Notes: generated from the sequence alone by a model not told the origin. A stretch of DNA of 30,537 nt from Cyanobacteria bacterium UBA8803 (GCA_003505715.1 DNXU01000340.1:4368-34904); one strand, 5' to 3'. Positions 5,995-13,740 are shown, counted from the stretch's first letter. Program-made: numbers and translations.

Positions 5995-7728
5995 ATGGAC
6001 TACAACACAGATAGCTACACCCCTCCACATCTTGCTCAGATTCGACTTAGGATCTTTCCTACGATGGCTAGCCATACCATTAGTCCACTGATCTATGGGA
6101 TTAATGCTTTTAAAATGAAGGACGAGGATTTTGCCGAACTAAGTCAGGCCATTAATCCAACAGTTGTTCGTTGGGGTGGCAATGCCACAAGTCGCTACAA
6201 CTGGGAAAATGATTTCTACAATACTGGCAGTGACTACTATTATGAAAATATTCCCTACGAGAACCCGGATCGCTCACAACTTCCCAATAATTCTGGTGCC
6301 GATCGCTTTGTCCAGCGTAACAAGGCTGCCGGAATTGAATCGTTGATTACCGTTCCAATCATTGGCTGCGTCGCTAAAGCTAAACCAGCAGATGACCCGA
6401 ATCCACTCGGTCACCCCTATAACTGTGGTTTTAAGGTCTGTAAATATGGTGAGCAAAAATTAACTGACCCATTTGATCGCAATTGTGGCAATGGGATTCG
6501 CCTCGATTCTTCACTGATTACTGGTAATGACCTAACCGATACTAGCATTAAAGTTGATCCTGATTTTGTATACCATTGGGTGAAGCATTTGGTTGGGCAG
6601 TTTAGCGATGCCTCGAATGGTGGTGTCCGTTTTTATGGTCTCGATAATGAACCAGGGATTTGGCGCGACAGCCACCGTGATGTTTTCCCTGGCTATTTAA
6701 GCTACGAATTACTATTGCAGCGCAATATCGATTACGCTGCTGCCATTCGCCAAGCCGATCCAAATGCCCAGATTTTAGGACCTGTACAGGATGGGTGGAC
6801 ACGCTACTTCTACTCATCATATGGCTCCTACCCGGATGCAACCGCCCAAGCTGACCGTGATGCCCACAATGGTGAGGCATTTGTAGCTTGGTATCTAGAT
6901 CAACTTTATGCCCATGATCAGCAGAGTGGTCAGCGTACCATTGACTATTTTGACCTCCATTATTATCCACAGGCAGCGGGTGTCGCACTTTCATCAGATA
7001 GCGGCTATTCAACCAACCTACTCCCGCTCTGGGCACTTCGGCTTCGCAGTACCCGCTCCCTCTGGGATGCAAGTTATGTCGATGAAAGCTGGATCAAGAA
7101 TACTGAAGAGGGCAATACTGCGGTGCAACTGATCCCTCGTATGCGTGCTTGGGTTAATGATCACTACCCTGGTCTAAAGTTAGCTATTTCGGAGTATAAC
7201 TGGGGTGGTCTTGATGGTATGAATGGAGCCTTAGCTCAAGCCGATGTATTGGGGATTTTTGGGCGTGAGGATGTGGGGTTAGCAACCCTTTGGCAACCAC
7301 CAACTGCTGACCAACCAGGAGCTTTTGCCTTTCGGATGTACCAGAATTATGATGGTCAAGGCAGCAAATTTGGTGATATCAGTATTCCGGCTACTAGTGC
7401 CGATCAGGGGCAGCTTGCAATGTATGCCGCCCAACGCAGTAACGATGGTGCCCTCACCCTGATGATTATTAATAAATCTGATCAGGCACTCTCAGCCAAC
7501 ATCGATCTTAGTGGCTTTGAGCTTGGTGACTTTGAAGAAAAAAAATCTGCACAATACTACCGTTATAGTGCTACCGATCTACATTCAATTGTAGAACAGC
7601 CGTATCTACCTATCAGTCATGGTGCAATCAATGTTGAATTTGGAGCAAAATCAATCAATCTATTGATTGTACCGTTTCCTAATGATTTTTTTCCTAACCC
7701 CAGCCCTGACCCCGGTGAGGAACAGTGA
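5995..7728 (+). CDS. Glycoside hydrolase family 44 (endoglucanase/xyloglucanase type)
   Basis: This 577-residue protein has the GH44 hallmarks. RWGGNATSRYNW (59-70) is near the N-terminus. The probable acid/base is Glu219 in YGLDNEPGIW, and the probable nucleophile is Glu400 in LAISEYNWGG. GH44 enzymes cleave beta-1,4-glucan backbones (CMC, xyloglucan, some xylan and mannan) with a retaining mechanism. The family is best known from Firmicutes and other cellulolytic bacteria. The ATG follows AAAAGGA with close spacing. No Sec or Tat signal peptide is visible: the first 24 residues are polar and run straight into the first barrel strand. The protein ends in a short Pro-rich stretch (NPSPDPGEEQ) resembling the start of a linker that would normally lead to a binding domain. 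It lies between the small-protein unit and the RTX gene and has its own promoter and terminator. The family call is firm; export route and exact substrate are unknown. Confidence 0.9.
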   Translation: MDYNTDSYTPPHLAQIRLRIFPTMASHTISPLIYGINAFKMKDEDFAELSQAINPTVVRWGGNATSRYNWENDFYNTGSDYYYENIPYENPDRSQLPNNSGADRFVQRNKAAGIESLITVPIIGCVAKAKPADDPNPLGHPYNCGFKVCKYGEQKLTDPFDRNCGNGIRLDSSLITGNDLTDTSIKVDPDFVYHWVKHLVGQFSDASNGGVRFYGLDNEPGIWRDSHRDVFPGYLSYELLLQRNIDYAAAIRQADPNAQILGPVQDGWTRYFYSSYGSYPDATAQADRDAHNGEAFVAWYLDQLYAHDQQSGQRTIDYFDLHYYPQAAGVALSSDSGYSTNLLPLWALRLRSTRSLWDASYVDESWIKNTEEGNTAVQLIPRMRAWVNDHYPGLKLAISEYNWGGLDGMNGALAQADVLGIFGREDVGLATLWQPPTADQPGAFAFRMYQNYDGQGSKFGDISIPATSADQGQLAMYAAQRSNDGALTLMIINKSDQALSANIDLSGFELGDFEEKKSAQYYRYSATDLHSIVEQPYLPISHGAINVEFGAKSINLLIVPFPNDFFPNPSPDPGEEQ

Positions 7729-7846
7729 ATCCCTTGATTACTAACCTTTTCCTCTTTAAAGCTCTACCTTTTTCGACCGAGAACCGCTATATTAGTGGTT
7801 CTATATAGCGATAAAACGTCGTTGATAAATTGATAGATTAATTTCA

Positions 7847-7924
7847 GAAGAGCTGTGCAATCACAGCTCTTTTTTGTTGCTGATAAAGGAGGATTAATTC
7901 TTCTTTGACTGTCTCTTTTCAATA
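7847..7924 (+). repeat. 78-bp intergenic repeat, copy B
   Basis: Gap-free partner of 5485-5562. This copy has the better terminator stem and a longer T-tract. The pair shows that the 3' ends of two transcription units with unrelated coding content share ancestry. Confidence 0.6.
7848..7875 (+). terminator. Intrinsic terminator of the GH44 gene
   Basis: A perfect 10-bp stem AAGAGCTGTG/CACAGCTCTT with a CAAT loop runs into a T-tract. It is a classic rho-independent terminator 120 nt after the GH44 stop. Confidence 0.85.
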
Positions 7925-8034
7925 CGCTCAGGTTCATCACAGTTTAAACACAAGGTTGCAGCTTGTACAGAGTTAGCTTTGAACACATTTAGGAGTTGCA
8001 ATCACTCTTTAGGAGCGTCTATGCAATTTTCTCG

Positions 8035-8068
8035 TCTCCCCTAGTTCTCCCCGATTCATCTCTAATCT
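8035..8068 (+). promoter_or_regulatory. TCTCCCC-box promoter, copy 3 (RTX)
   Basis: TCTCCCC (8035-8041), TAGT and TCTCCCC (8046-8052) are followed after 10 bp by TAATCT (8063-8068). The spacing is identical to the other two copies. The start codon lies about 59 nt downstream of the hexamer. Confidence 0.7.
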
Positions 8069-8126
8069 TAATAGCTATCAAACAAAGGGCAAATCAAACT
8101 AATTAGATTTAAAAGGAGAAATGCAA

Positions 8127-9755
8127 ATGGCATACATTGATTTTTACGGAAGCAACGGTGACGATCAAATGGTTCTGGTCGCCGATAAACTAGGGGATAT
8201 TCAACGGTACTACGGACTGGCGGGAAATGATACCTTCTATGCAACAACTGGGCATGGAGCAGACACCATTGATGGTGGCGATGGGATTGATACATTGATA
8301 GTTGATTACTCTGCCAATACCTATAAAGGAGTCTATCCATCTGGCATTAAGATGAATGGCGGGATTTTTGCATGGCGAGAACCAAGTCCTACTGGTGCAT
8401 ATGCTGACTCCGTTCACTTCACTAATATCGAAAGATTCTACATTATAGGCACTTATGCAAACGACTCTCTCAGTGGTTTGGACTATGGTGATACTCTAAT
8501 TGGTGGTGTTGGCAACGATATCATCAATGGAAATGCTGGTAATAACACTCTTGATGGCGGAGATGGTAAGGATACCATTTATGCAGGTAACCACTATGGC
8601 AATGGTAATGATTTTATTGATGGTGGCAGTGGCGATGACATAATTTATGCAGACTGGATAGGAATAGCAAATAGAGGAAATGATACTGTCAATGCTGGTA
8701 GTGGTAATGACACCATTTTTGCGGGTGATGGCATTGATGTAATTGACGGTGGAGAAGGAATAGATGTTGTTAAGGAAGTTAATCTCTCTGCTGCTACCAC
8801 TGGTCTTGTCTTCAACGACACGGGTGCCACTCAGGCTGATGTTAGCTTGTCTAATGGGGCAAAACTTGTTGACGTTGAATATGTAGATGAGCTTACCACC
8901 GGCAGTGGCAACGATATAATCACCTATACCTCTAGCCGCAACCAAAAGGTGAAAACTGGTGCAGGCAATGACATTATCACAATTGGAATTGGATCTGATG
9001 AAGTCGATGGGGGCGATGGTAGCGATTTGTTAAAAGTGGACTATTCTGCTAATACCTACACCGGGACGAAAGCTGGTCTGCGGATAAATGCAGTGTGGGA
9101 TTACGGTGACTACAGTGGTGGATTCTACGCCTACAACAGTAGCTCAAGTTACGATCGGGGATCGTTCTCAAATATCGAACGGTTTGATATCAAAGGTACT
9201 AACACCGCTGACGAGATCTTGACTGGTGAATTTGATGACCAAGTAGCTGGCAATATTGGTAATGATTTTATCGACGGTCGCAGTGGTAATGATTTATTAG
9301 ATGGAGGCGAAGGTGATGATACTATTCGAGGTGGTGCTGGTATAGACTCCATCACTGGATCTAGTGGCAATGATTTATTGATAGGTCAGGACGGCAACGA
9401 CATTTTGACAGGTGGCAGGGGTGTTGATCAGTTCGGCTTCAATGGAACTGTCAATCCCAAATGGATAGGGGTGGATGCTATTGAAGATTTTGTCGCTGGT
9501 ACTGACAAAATTGTTTTACATCCCATGACCTTTGGATTGGCTACAGGAGCTTTACCAGAGCAAATGTTTGCCACCATTGGTAGTGATGCAGACGCAGCTA
9601 GGAGCAGTGCTTTGGTTGTTTATAACACCACAACAGGTGGGTTGTTTTATAATCAGAATGGCTCTGCTGATGGTTTTGGGACTGGTGCCCAGTTTGCTAA
9701 TCTGACTAACCAATCTACCCTCACAGCAGCAGACTTCGTAGTACAGTACATTTAA
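8127..9755 (+). CDS. RTX (hemolysin-type) calcium-binding repeat protein
   Basis: The product of 542 residues has about 18 nonapeptides of the GGxGxDxux type (e.g. GGDGKDTIY, AGSGNDTIF, GGEGDDTIR), which form Ca2+-binding beta-rolls. RTX blocks alternate with spacer modules. Two copies of a VDYSANTY...SNIERF module occur (about 50-115 and 296-366), and one VFNDTG...EYVDELTTGSGND module (about 208-267). The end (about 430-542) is the acidic, cysteine-free C-terminal region common to cyanobacterial RTX proteins, with EDFVAGTDKIVL and a terminal TAADFVVQYI. Such proteins normally leave the cell by type I secretion using an uncleaved C-terminal signal. No transporter is in the window. The ATG at 8127 is preferred, as AGGAG is 8 nt upstream; the ATG at 8121 would be only 2 nt away. 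There is no enzymatic domain, so a surface-layer, adhesion or matrix role is likely. The immediate upstream neighbour is GH44 under the same promoter type. Confidence 0.92.
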   Translation: MAYIDFYGSNGDDQMVLVADKLGDIQRYYGLAGNDTFYATTGHGADTIDGGDGIDTLIVDYSANTYKGVYPSGIKMNGGIFAWREPSPTGAYADSVHFTNIERFYIIGTYANDSLSGLDYGDTLIGGVGNDIINGNAGNNTLDGGDGKDTIYAGNHYGNGNDFIDGGSGDDIIYADWIGIANRGNDTVNAGSGNDTIFAGDGIDVIDGGEGIDVVKEVNLSAATTGLVFNDTGATQADVSLSNGAKLVDVEYVDELTTGSGNDIITYTSSRNQKVKTGAGNDIITIGIGSDEVDGGDGSDLLKVDYSANTYTGTKAGLRINAVWDYGDYSGGFYAYNSSSSYDRGSFSNIERFDIKGTNTADEILTGEFDDQVAGNIGNDFIDGRSGNDLLDGGEGDDTIRGGAGIDSITGSSGNDLLIGQDGNDILTGGRGVDQFGFNGTVNPKWIGVDAIEDFVAGTDKIVLHPMTFGLATGALPEQMFATIGSDADAARSSALVVYNTTTGGLFYNQNGSADGFGTGAQFANLTNQSTLTAADFVVQYI

Positions 9756-10102
9756 TTTATTAGTCGCAAAGTAGCTACTACCCTATTTCCTGCGGTTGAT
9801 TCCGAACCGGACTTTGGACACAAGGAAAGTAATTGGCGATTTTGTCCAAAGTCCAACACCAACGATTAGTGGCACCGTTGCAGAAGCCCTTTCTAGACAT
9901 TTAGAAGTGCCGATGGGAATGCATACGGGATTAGTCAGAGGGATACTAAGCTTTCGGGTGGACAACGGCAGAGGTTATTGATTGCACAAGAGGGACTGTT
10001 TTCCCAATTGGTTCCTCGACAGCTCTAACTAGACTTTGTTTAACTCAAGGATACTGGCACAATCCAAGGAATATATCAGTTTCATCTAGTCTCCTACTAT
10101 CT
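9756..10102. other. Spacer after the RTX gene with a 12-bp inverted repeat
   Basis: A perfect inverted repeat, GGACTTTGGACA (9809-9820) and TGTCCAAAGTCC (9843-9854), encloses 22 nt. It has no T-tract, so it is not a standard terminator. Around it is an open frame (9796-9981) listed separately. The rest, up to the kinase start, shows no clear signal, and I see no strong ribosome site before 10103. Confidence 0.5.
9796..9981 (+). CDS. Doubtful 61-codon frame, possibly a gene remnant
   Basis: The last two-thirds read like real protein (GTVAEALSRHLEVPMG, then HTGLVRGILSFRVDNGRGY). The first third overlaps the 12-bp inverted repeat and looks non-native. There is no ribosome site. I do not recognise the family. 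The most economical reading is a 5'-truncated remnant; chance is also possible. Confidence 0.22.
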   Translation: MIPNRTLDTRKVIGDFVQSPTPTISGTVAEALSRHLEVPMGMHTGLVRGILSFRVDNGRGY

Positions 10103-11506
10103 ATGTCTACTCCCTCAACTAGCATCCCTAAAGCAGACATTCTCATCATTGATGATACCCCGGAGAATCTAAACCTCCTGTCCGCTCTCTTGACAGAGCA
10201 AGGATACAAAGTCCGCAGTGTTACCAAAGGATCGAGTGGATTACGAGGTGCGCAGGCTGTACCACCCGATTTGATTTTGCTTGATGTGAATATGCCTCAG
10301 ATGGATGGCTACGAAGTCTGCCAACACCTGAAGGCAGACGAACGCACTTGCAAGATTCCAGTCATTTTCATCAGTGCGCTAGACGATGTACTCGACAAGG
10401 TGAAAGCCTTTGCCGTGGGAGGAGTAGACTATATCACCAAACCGTTTCAGGTGGAGGAAGTGTTAGCCCGAATCGAGAATCATTTAACAATCAAACGGCT
10501 CTCTGGGCAACTGCAACAACAAAATATACAGCTACTATTAGAAATAGAAGAGCGCAAACGAGTAGAGGAAGCACTGCGGCAATCGGAAACACGAGAACGA
10601 GAAAAGGCACAAGCACTGGAACTAACTTTAGACGAGTTGAAACGAACTCAAGCCAAACTCATTCAAGCAGAAAAACTATCAAGCTTAGGCCGAATGGTAG
10701 CAGGAGTTGCTCACGAAATCAATAATTCAATTAACTTTATTCACGGCAATTTAACTTATGCCAGTCAATATTGCCAAGATTTGCTAGAGCTGGTTCAACT
10801 GTATCGGAAAGCTTATCCTAATCCTATCCCCGACATTGGGCAGCTTATGTCTAAGATTGACTTAGATTTTTTGGTGGAAGATTGGTCAAAAGTATTCAAT
10901 TCAATGCATGGGGGAACACAGCGCATTCAAGAGATTGTCCTTTCCTTAAAAAACTTCTCCCGATTGGATGAAGCCGAGCTAAAACCTGTTGATATTCACG
11001 AAGGAATTGACAACAGCGTATTAATTTTACAACATCGACTGAAAGCCGAGGGGAACAAGGGCGAAATTCAGGTGGTGAAAGACTACGGTCAATTACCCAA
11101 AGTCAACTGCTACGCGAGCGAGTTGAATCAGGTATTTATGAACTTACTCGATAACGCTATTGATGCCTTAAAGACCCAACCCGAACCAAAAGTGATTACC
11201 ATTCGCACTGAAGTTGTTAGCCGTCCGTCGTCTATCGTCAGTGACAAAGAACACTCAACAACAAACAACGAGCAACTAATAACTGACTTTGGCGTAATTC
11301 GGATTATTGATAATGGTTGCGGCATTAGTGAAAAAGTACTTCCTAAGATATTTGACCCATTTTTTACAACAAAACCTGTGGGAAGTAATAGGGGTTTGGG
11401 GCTTTTTACTAGCCACCAGATTGTAGTGGAAAAACACGGAGGCCAACTCAATTGTATTTCTGCTCCAGGACAAGGGACAGAGTTTATTGTGGAGATTCCA
11501 CTATGA
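10103..11506 (+). CDS. Receiver-histidine kinase protein (467 aa)
   Basis: An N-terminal receiver (about 10-128) has phospho-acceptor Asp61 in LILLDVNMPQMDGYE and Lys113 in ITKPF. A coiled coil (about 130-190) leads to a HisKA-like dimerisation region with His204 in VAHEINNSINFI. The usual NNP motif reads NNS here. The HATPase_c domain has the N-box MNLLDNAIDAL, the G1 box IDNGCGI and a GLGL G2 box in a slightly altered context (NRGLGL). This REC-first layout is common in cyanobacteria for soluble kinases that take phosphate or cues from another kinase. Residues of about 371-395, between N-box and G1, are low-complexity and repeat-like. The gene is on the opposite strand from the other kinases, just downstream of the RTX gene, with no obvious operon partner. 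No clear ribosome site precedes the ATG. Confidence 0.9.
   Translation: MSTPSTSIPKADILIIDDTPENLNLLSALLTEQGYKVRSVTKGSSGLRGAQAVPPDLILLDVNMPQMDGYEVCQHLKADERTCKIPVIFISALDDVLDKVKAFAVGGVDYITKPFQVEEVLARIENHLTIKRLSGQLQQQNIQLLLEIEERKRVEEALRQSETREREKAQALELTLDELKRTQAKLIQAEKLSSLGRMVAGVAHEINNSINFIHGNLTYASQYCQDLLELVQLYRKAYPNPIPDIGQLMSKIDLDFLVEDWSKVFNSMHGGTQRIQEIVLSLKNFSRLDEAELKPVDIHEGIDNSVLILQHRLKAEGNKGEIQVVKDYGQLPKVNCYASELNQVFMNLLDNAIDALKTQPEPKVITIRTEVVSRPSSIVSDKEHSTTNNEQLITDFGVIRIIDNGCGISEKVLPKIFDPFFTTKPVGSNRGLGLFTSHQIVVEKHGGQLNCISAPGQGTEFIVEIPL
11215..11286 (+). repeat. STRR-like low-complexity insertion inside the kinase HATPase domain
   Basis: The segment has GTCCGTCGTC-type and AACAACAAACAAC-type tracts typical of cyanobacterial intergenic tandem repeats. 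It is in frame, encoding a Ser/Thr/Asn-rich loop (about residues 371-395) where this ATPase family normally has only a short connection before the G1 box. Confidence 0.5.
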
Positions 11507-11695
11507 GTAAAACTGAGTAAATATAGCCGTTTATATAGATAAGCACCTGAATAAGGCATGGAATAGCGAGCGTATCCCAAAGATTAGGAAAAGCGATCGC
11601 CTCGATTTTCACTGCTGAAGATTCATACTTATTCATTCGTGAAACGATTGGCTGGACGGTCAAAGCTTTCGTCCGAGCGTATTAATTTACTATAA

Positions 11696-12061
11696 GATAT
11701 TCACACCCTCACGGATGAGCAAGCAACTCGCCAAGGGATTCTAGAAGCTTTTGAGGAACATCTGATTAAGCAAGCTAAGCCTGGTGATGTGGTAGTGTAT
11801 CACTACTCAGGCCATGGTTCTCGCGTTTTCGATCCAGATCCCATTGTTGTTGAGCCAGGTAGCAACGGTGGATTAAATGGTACGTTGGTTCCGGTTAATT
11901 ATGGCTCAATGTTTACGATTATCGGTGGTAGGGGAAGTAGATCGGGACGGGTGACGTTAGAATCTCGTGATTCCTCAAACGGCTTAATTGGAATAGGGAC
12001 GGTAGATGGAGGTGTTCAAGAAGGGACACTATTGAAGGTGGAAAGATTTCCCACAGGAATT
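11696..12061 (+). pseudogene. Fragment of a caspase-family (peptidase C14/metacaspase) gene
   Basis: The frame opens after a stop at 11693 with DIHTLTDEQATRQGIL, then AFEEHLIKQAKPGDVVV and the catalytic-histidine motif YHYSGHGSRVF. This matches the middle of the p20-like domain of cyanobacterial metacaspases. The N-terminal part expected before DIHTL is absent. The region carrying the catalytic cysteine (usually DxCxSG) is not found before the stop. An internal ATG at 11789 opens a 91-codon frame, but there is no ribosome site and the domain is incomplete on both sides. I read this as a truncated relic. Metacaspase genes are common and frequently rearranged in filamentous cyanobacteria. Confidence 0.7.
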
Positions 12062-12228
12062 TGAAACTTTGAAGCACCTGCAATTGGAGGAGTATCCCGT
12101 TTTTGTAAATTTATCAAAACTGGGTGTTCCCGTTCAAGGTTATTGAGGTGGAGCAGAAAGCGATCGCCCAAGAGCAGTGTTGGCAAAATTCCGTTTTGGA
12201 AGTGAAGAAAACAACTTAGCGGAACAAT

Positions 12229-12273
12229 CTGGGAAACTACACCCAAGCCGAACCCCTGTACCAACGCTCCTTG
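12229..12273 (+). pseudogene. Scrap of a TPR (kinesin-light-chain-like) repeat gene
   Basis: One frame reads LGNYTQAEPLYQRSL, preceded by RNN, which is the signature of the tetratricopeptide repeats abundant in cyanobacterial TPR proteins. A stop codon lies just upstream (12217) and the similarity ends after about 17 residues. It adds to the impression that 11570-12330 is a graveyard of gene fragments. Confidence 0.45.
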
Positions 12274-12334
12274 ACATTTGCAGCGTTCATTCTTAATACC
12301 GATTCGATTAGTTGGCTCATAGATGTGAATCACA

Positions 12335-12369
12335 AAGGTAAGTCATGATTGCAATGCATGACTTACCTT
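12335..12369 (-). terminator. Hairpin terminator of the bestrophin-like gene
   Basis: Perfect 13-bp arms AAGGTAAGTCATG (12335-12347) and CATGACTTACCTT (12357-12369) enclose a 9-nt loop. The structure lies 30 nt beyond the stop codon on the minus strand and may act in both directions. Confidence 0.65.
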
Positions 12370-12398
12370 AGCATAAGCTTATTGTCAGTCCAAAGAAG

Positions 12399-13346
12399 TT
12401 AACTCTCAAGATTTTTAGCATCAGTGAGAAAAATCGTAGGATTTAATTCCTGCTGCTTGAAGGCTTCTTCCTCGATAGATGCAATCAGTTCTTCTAAATC
12501 TCTCTGCAACTCATCACAAAACTTGTCTATGCGTAAATCGTTCCCATCATATCCAAACGGATTCTCAATTTCAACACCAATTTCTTCAACTCCTAATAGT
12601 GAAAAACTTACAATACCAACTACTGGGATTGTCCACCAACCCAAGGGAAGAACCATTTGAAACGGAAGTGCAAAACAGTACAGGATTAATAGATGCCGCA
12701 GGTGAATGGTATATGCCCAGGGTAGAGGAGTGGTTAGAATGCGCTCGCATCCTCCCAACGCCAACAAAATTTGAGTCACACCATTGTTCAGTTCAATGAA
12801 GAGACGGTTGTTCAGATTGTCGTATTGATAGGAATTGTGGAAATATTCTGCTAACCAACCTGTGATTTTTAGGGGTTTATTGGTAGAATTTTTCAGTTCT
12901 AAATATTGCTTGTCAGTAAGCAACTGCCTCAGCTCGCGGTTAATGTCTTCCTGTCTCAGATGCAATTTGATAGCAATCATTAATGCACTAATTAGCCTGA
13001 TATTGGTAACTTTTGCCTCAATATCATTGGGGCTATTGATTGGCACCATGACCCAAATATTGCGAGCTAGATTTCGAGCGGTGTAGACCATTGTATCCCA
13101 CAGCCTGCGACCTTCCCAGAAGCGTTCATAGGCAGTATTGGTTCTAAATACCAGCAACAATCCCAACACGATACTTGGAATTAAGCCAGTCAGAATTGGC
13201 TGATTGACTGGCCATCCCCGTTGGTGGGCGATCACCACCAGAAGCGCGAAAGCCATTGTCATTATGACTCGTTGCCAGATGGCATGAATTACAGAACCGC
13301 TCAGCGAAAAAGCCAGCTTAAACCAGTTACTTGTTATAGTATCCAT
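12399..13346 (-). CDS. Bestrophin-like anion channel family protein
   Basis: The 315-residue membrane protein carries the family hallmark LGLLLVFRTNTAYERFWEGRRLW (about residues 62-84) after two N-terminal hydrophobic segments. Two further hydrophobic segments (LLILYCFALPFQMVLPLGWW and VVGIVSFSLLGVEEIG) lie near residues 220-255. This is the four-helix bestrophin layout. The acidic, cytosolic C-terminus includes IENPFGYDGNDLRID, matching the conserved ENPFG-D-D-L motif. Bestrophin relatives are pentameric chloride or bicarbonate-permeable channels; bacterial members vary in selectivity. The ATG at 13346 is preferred over the TTG one codon upstream; an AAGGGG stretch lies about 12 nt before it. 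The gene stands alone, with its own terminator. The family call is firm; the ion carried is not known. Confidence 0.88.
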   Translation of the reverse strand: MDTITSNWFKLAFSLSGSVIHAIWQRVIMTMAFALLVVIAHQRGWPVNQPILTGLIPSIVLGLLLVFRTNTAYERFWEGRRLWDTMVYTARNLARNIWVMVPINSPNDIEAKVTNIRLISALMIAIKLHLRQEDINRELRQLLTDKQYLELKNSTNKPLKITGWLAEYFHNSYQYDNLNNRLFIELNNGVTQILLALGGCERILTTPLPWAYTIHLRHLLILYCFALPFQMVLPLGWWTIPVVGIVSFSLLGVEEIGVEIENPFGYDGNDLRIDKFCDELQRDLEELIASIEEEAFKQQELNPTIFLTDAKNLES

Positions 13347-13386
13347 CAATGACTAACACCCCTTAAAATTCCCAAACCTGCTTCAA

Positions 13387-13662
13387 ACGGAAGTTCCCCC
13401 TGCCAAAAAATTAAAGCTGTCTTACCGTGCGACTTACAGCCATTTTTGAGTCGCCTTACATTGGTTCAATCGATGAAGCCTTGATGTAGCGAGGGTTTCA
13501 GTCGATCTCTTGTCTATTGCAAAAATAGCGCAAACGCCCTATTTTTGCAACACCTACATGGGTACGTATTGATAGTACAAGTGAGTAAAAATTTGCTAAA
13601 AACTTTTCAATAATCAAGATTTGAGTTGTACTAAACTACATTTGTATGGGGGGAACTTCCGT
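13387..13662. mobile_element. 276-bp MITE-like element with 14-bp perfect terminal inverted repeats
   Basis: ACGGAAGTTCCCCC (13387-13400) and its exact complement GGGGGAACTTCCGT (13649-13662) bound a segment with no coding capacity. Near its centre is a perfect 12-bp inverted repeat, TTGCAAAAATAG/CTATTTTTGCAA (13517-13528 and 13539-13550), that would form a long hairpin. I cannot find a clean target duplication at the ends, so it may be old or a remnant of a larger insertion sequence. It fills most of the spacer between the bestrophin and kinase genes. Confidence 0.55.
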
Positions 13663-13740
13663 AAACTTAATCAAGCCAATGAGCAAAAATGCGATCGCAT
13701 TTCAAATAGGGGATGGCAAAGCGCTAAAACCAGAAGTCAA

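Larger units (their letters stand above)
7729..8126. other. Non-coding spacer between GH44 and the RTX gene
   Basis: It contains overlapping hairpins (GAACC/GGTTC and CGCTATAT/ATATAGCG, 7781-7810), the GH44 terminator, copy B of the 78-bp repeat and the third TCTCCCC promoter. No gene is seen. Confidence 0.6.

Noticed and set aside
6602..7072. 156-codon open frame on the minus strand opposite GH44
   Set aside because: It lies wholly inside the clearly functional GH44 gene and has low-complexity, His/Ser/Gly-rich content with no ribosome site.
8496..8945. 149-codon open frame on the minus strand opposite the RTX gene
   Set aside because: Its Ile/Thr/Ser-rich repetitive translation is the antisense image of RTX nonapeptides.
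12016..12333. 105-codon minus-strand frame in the gene-fragment region
   Set aside because: It is antisense to the caspase and TPR relics and has no family-like content.
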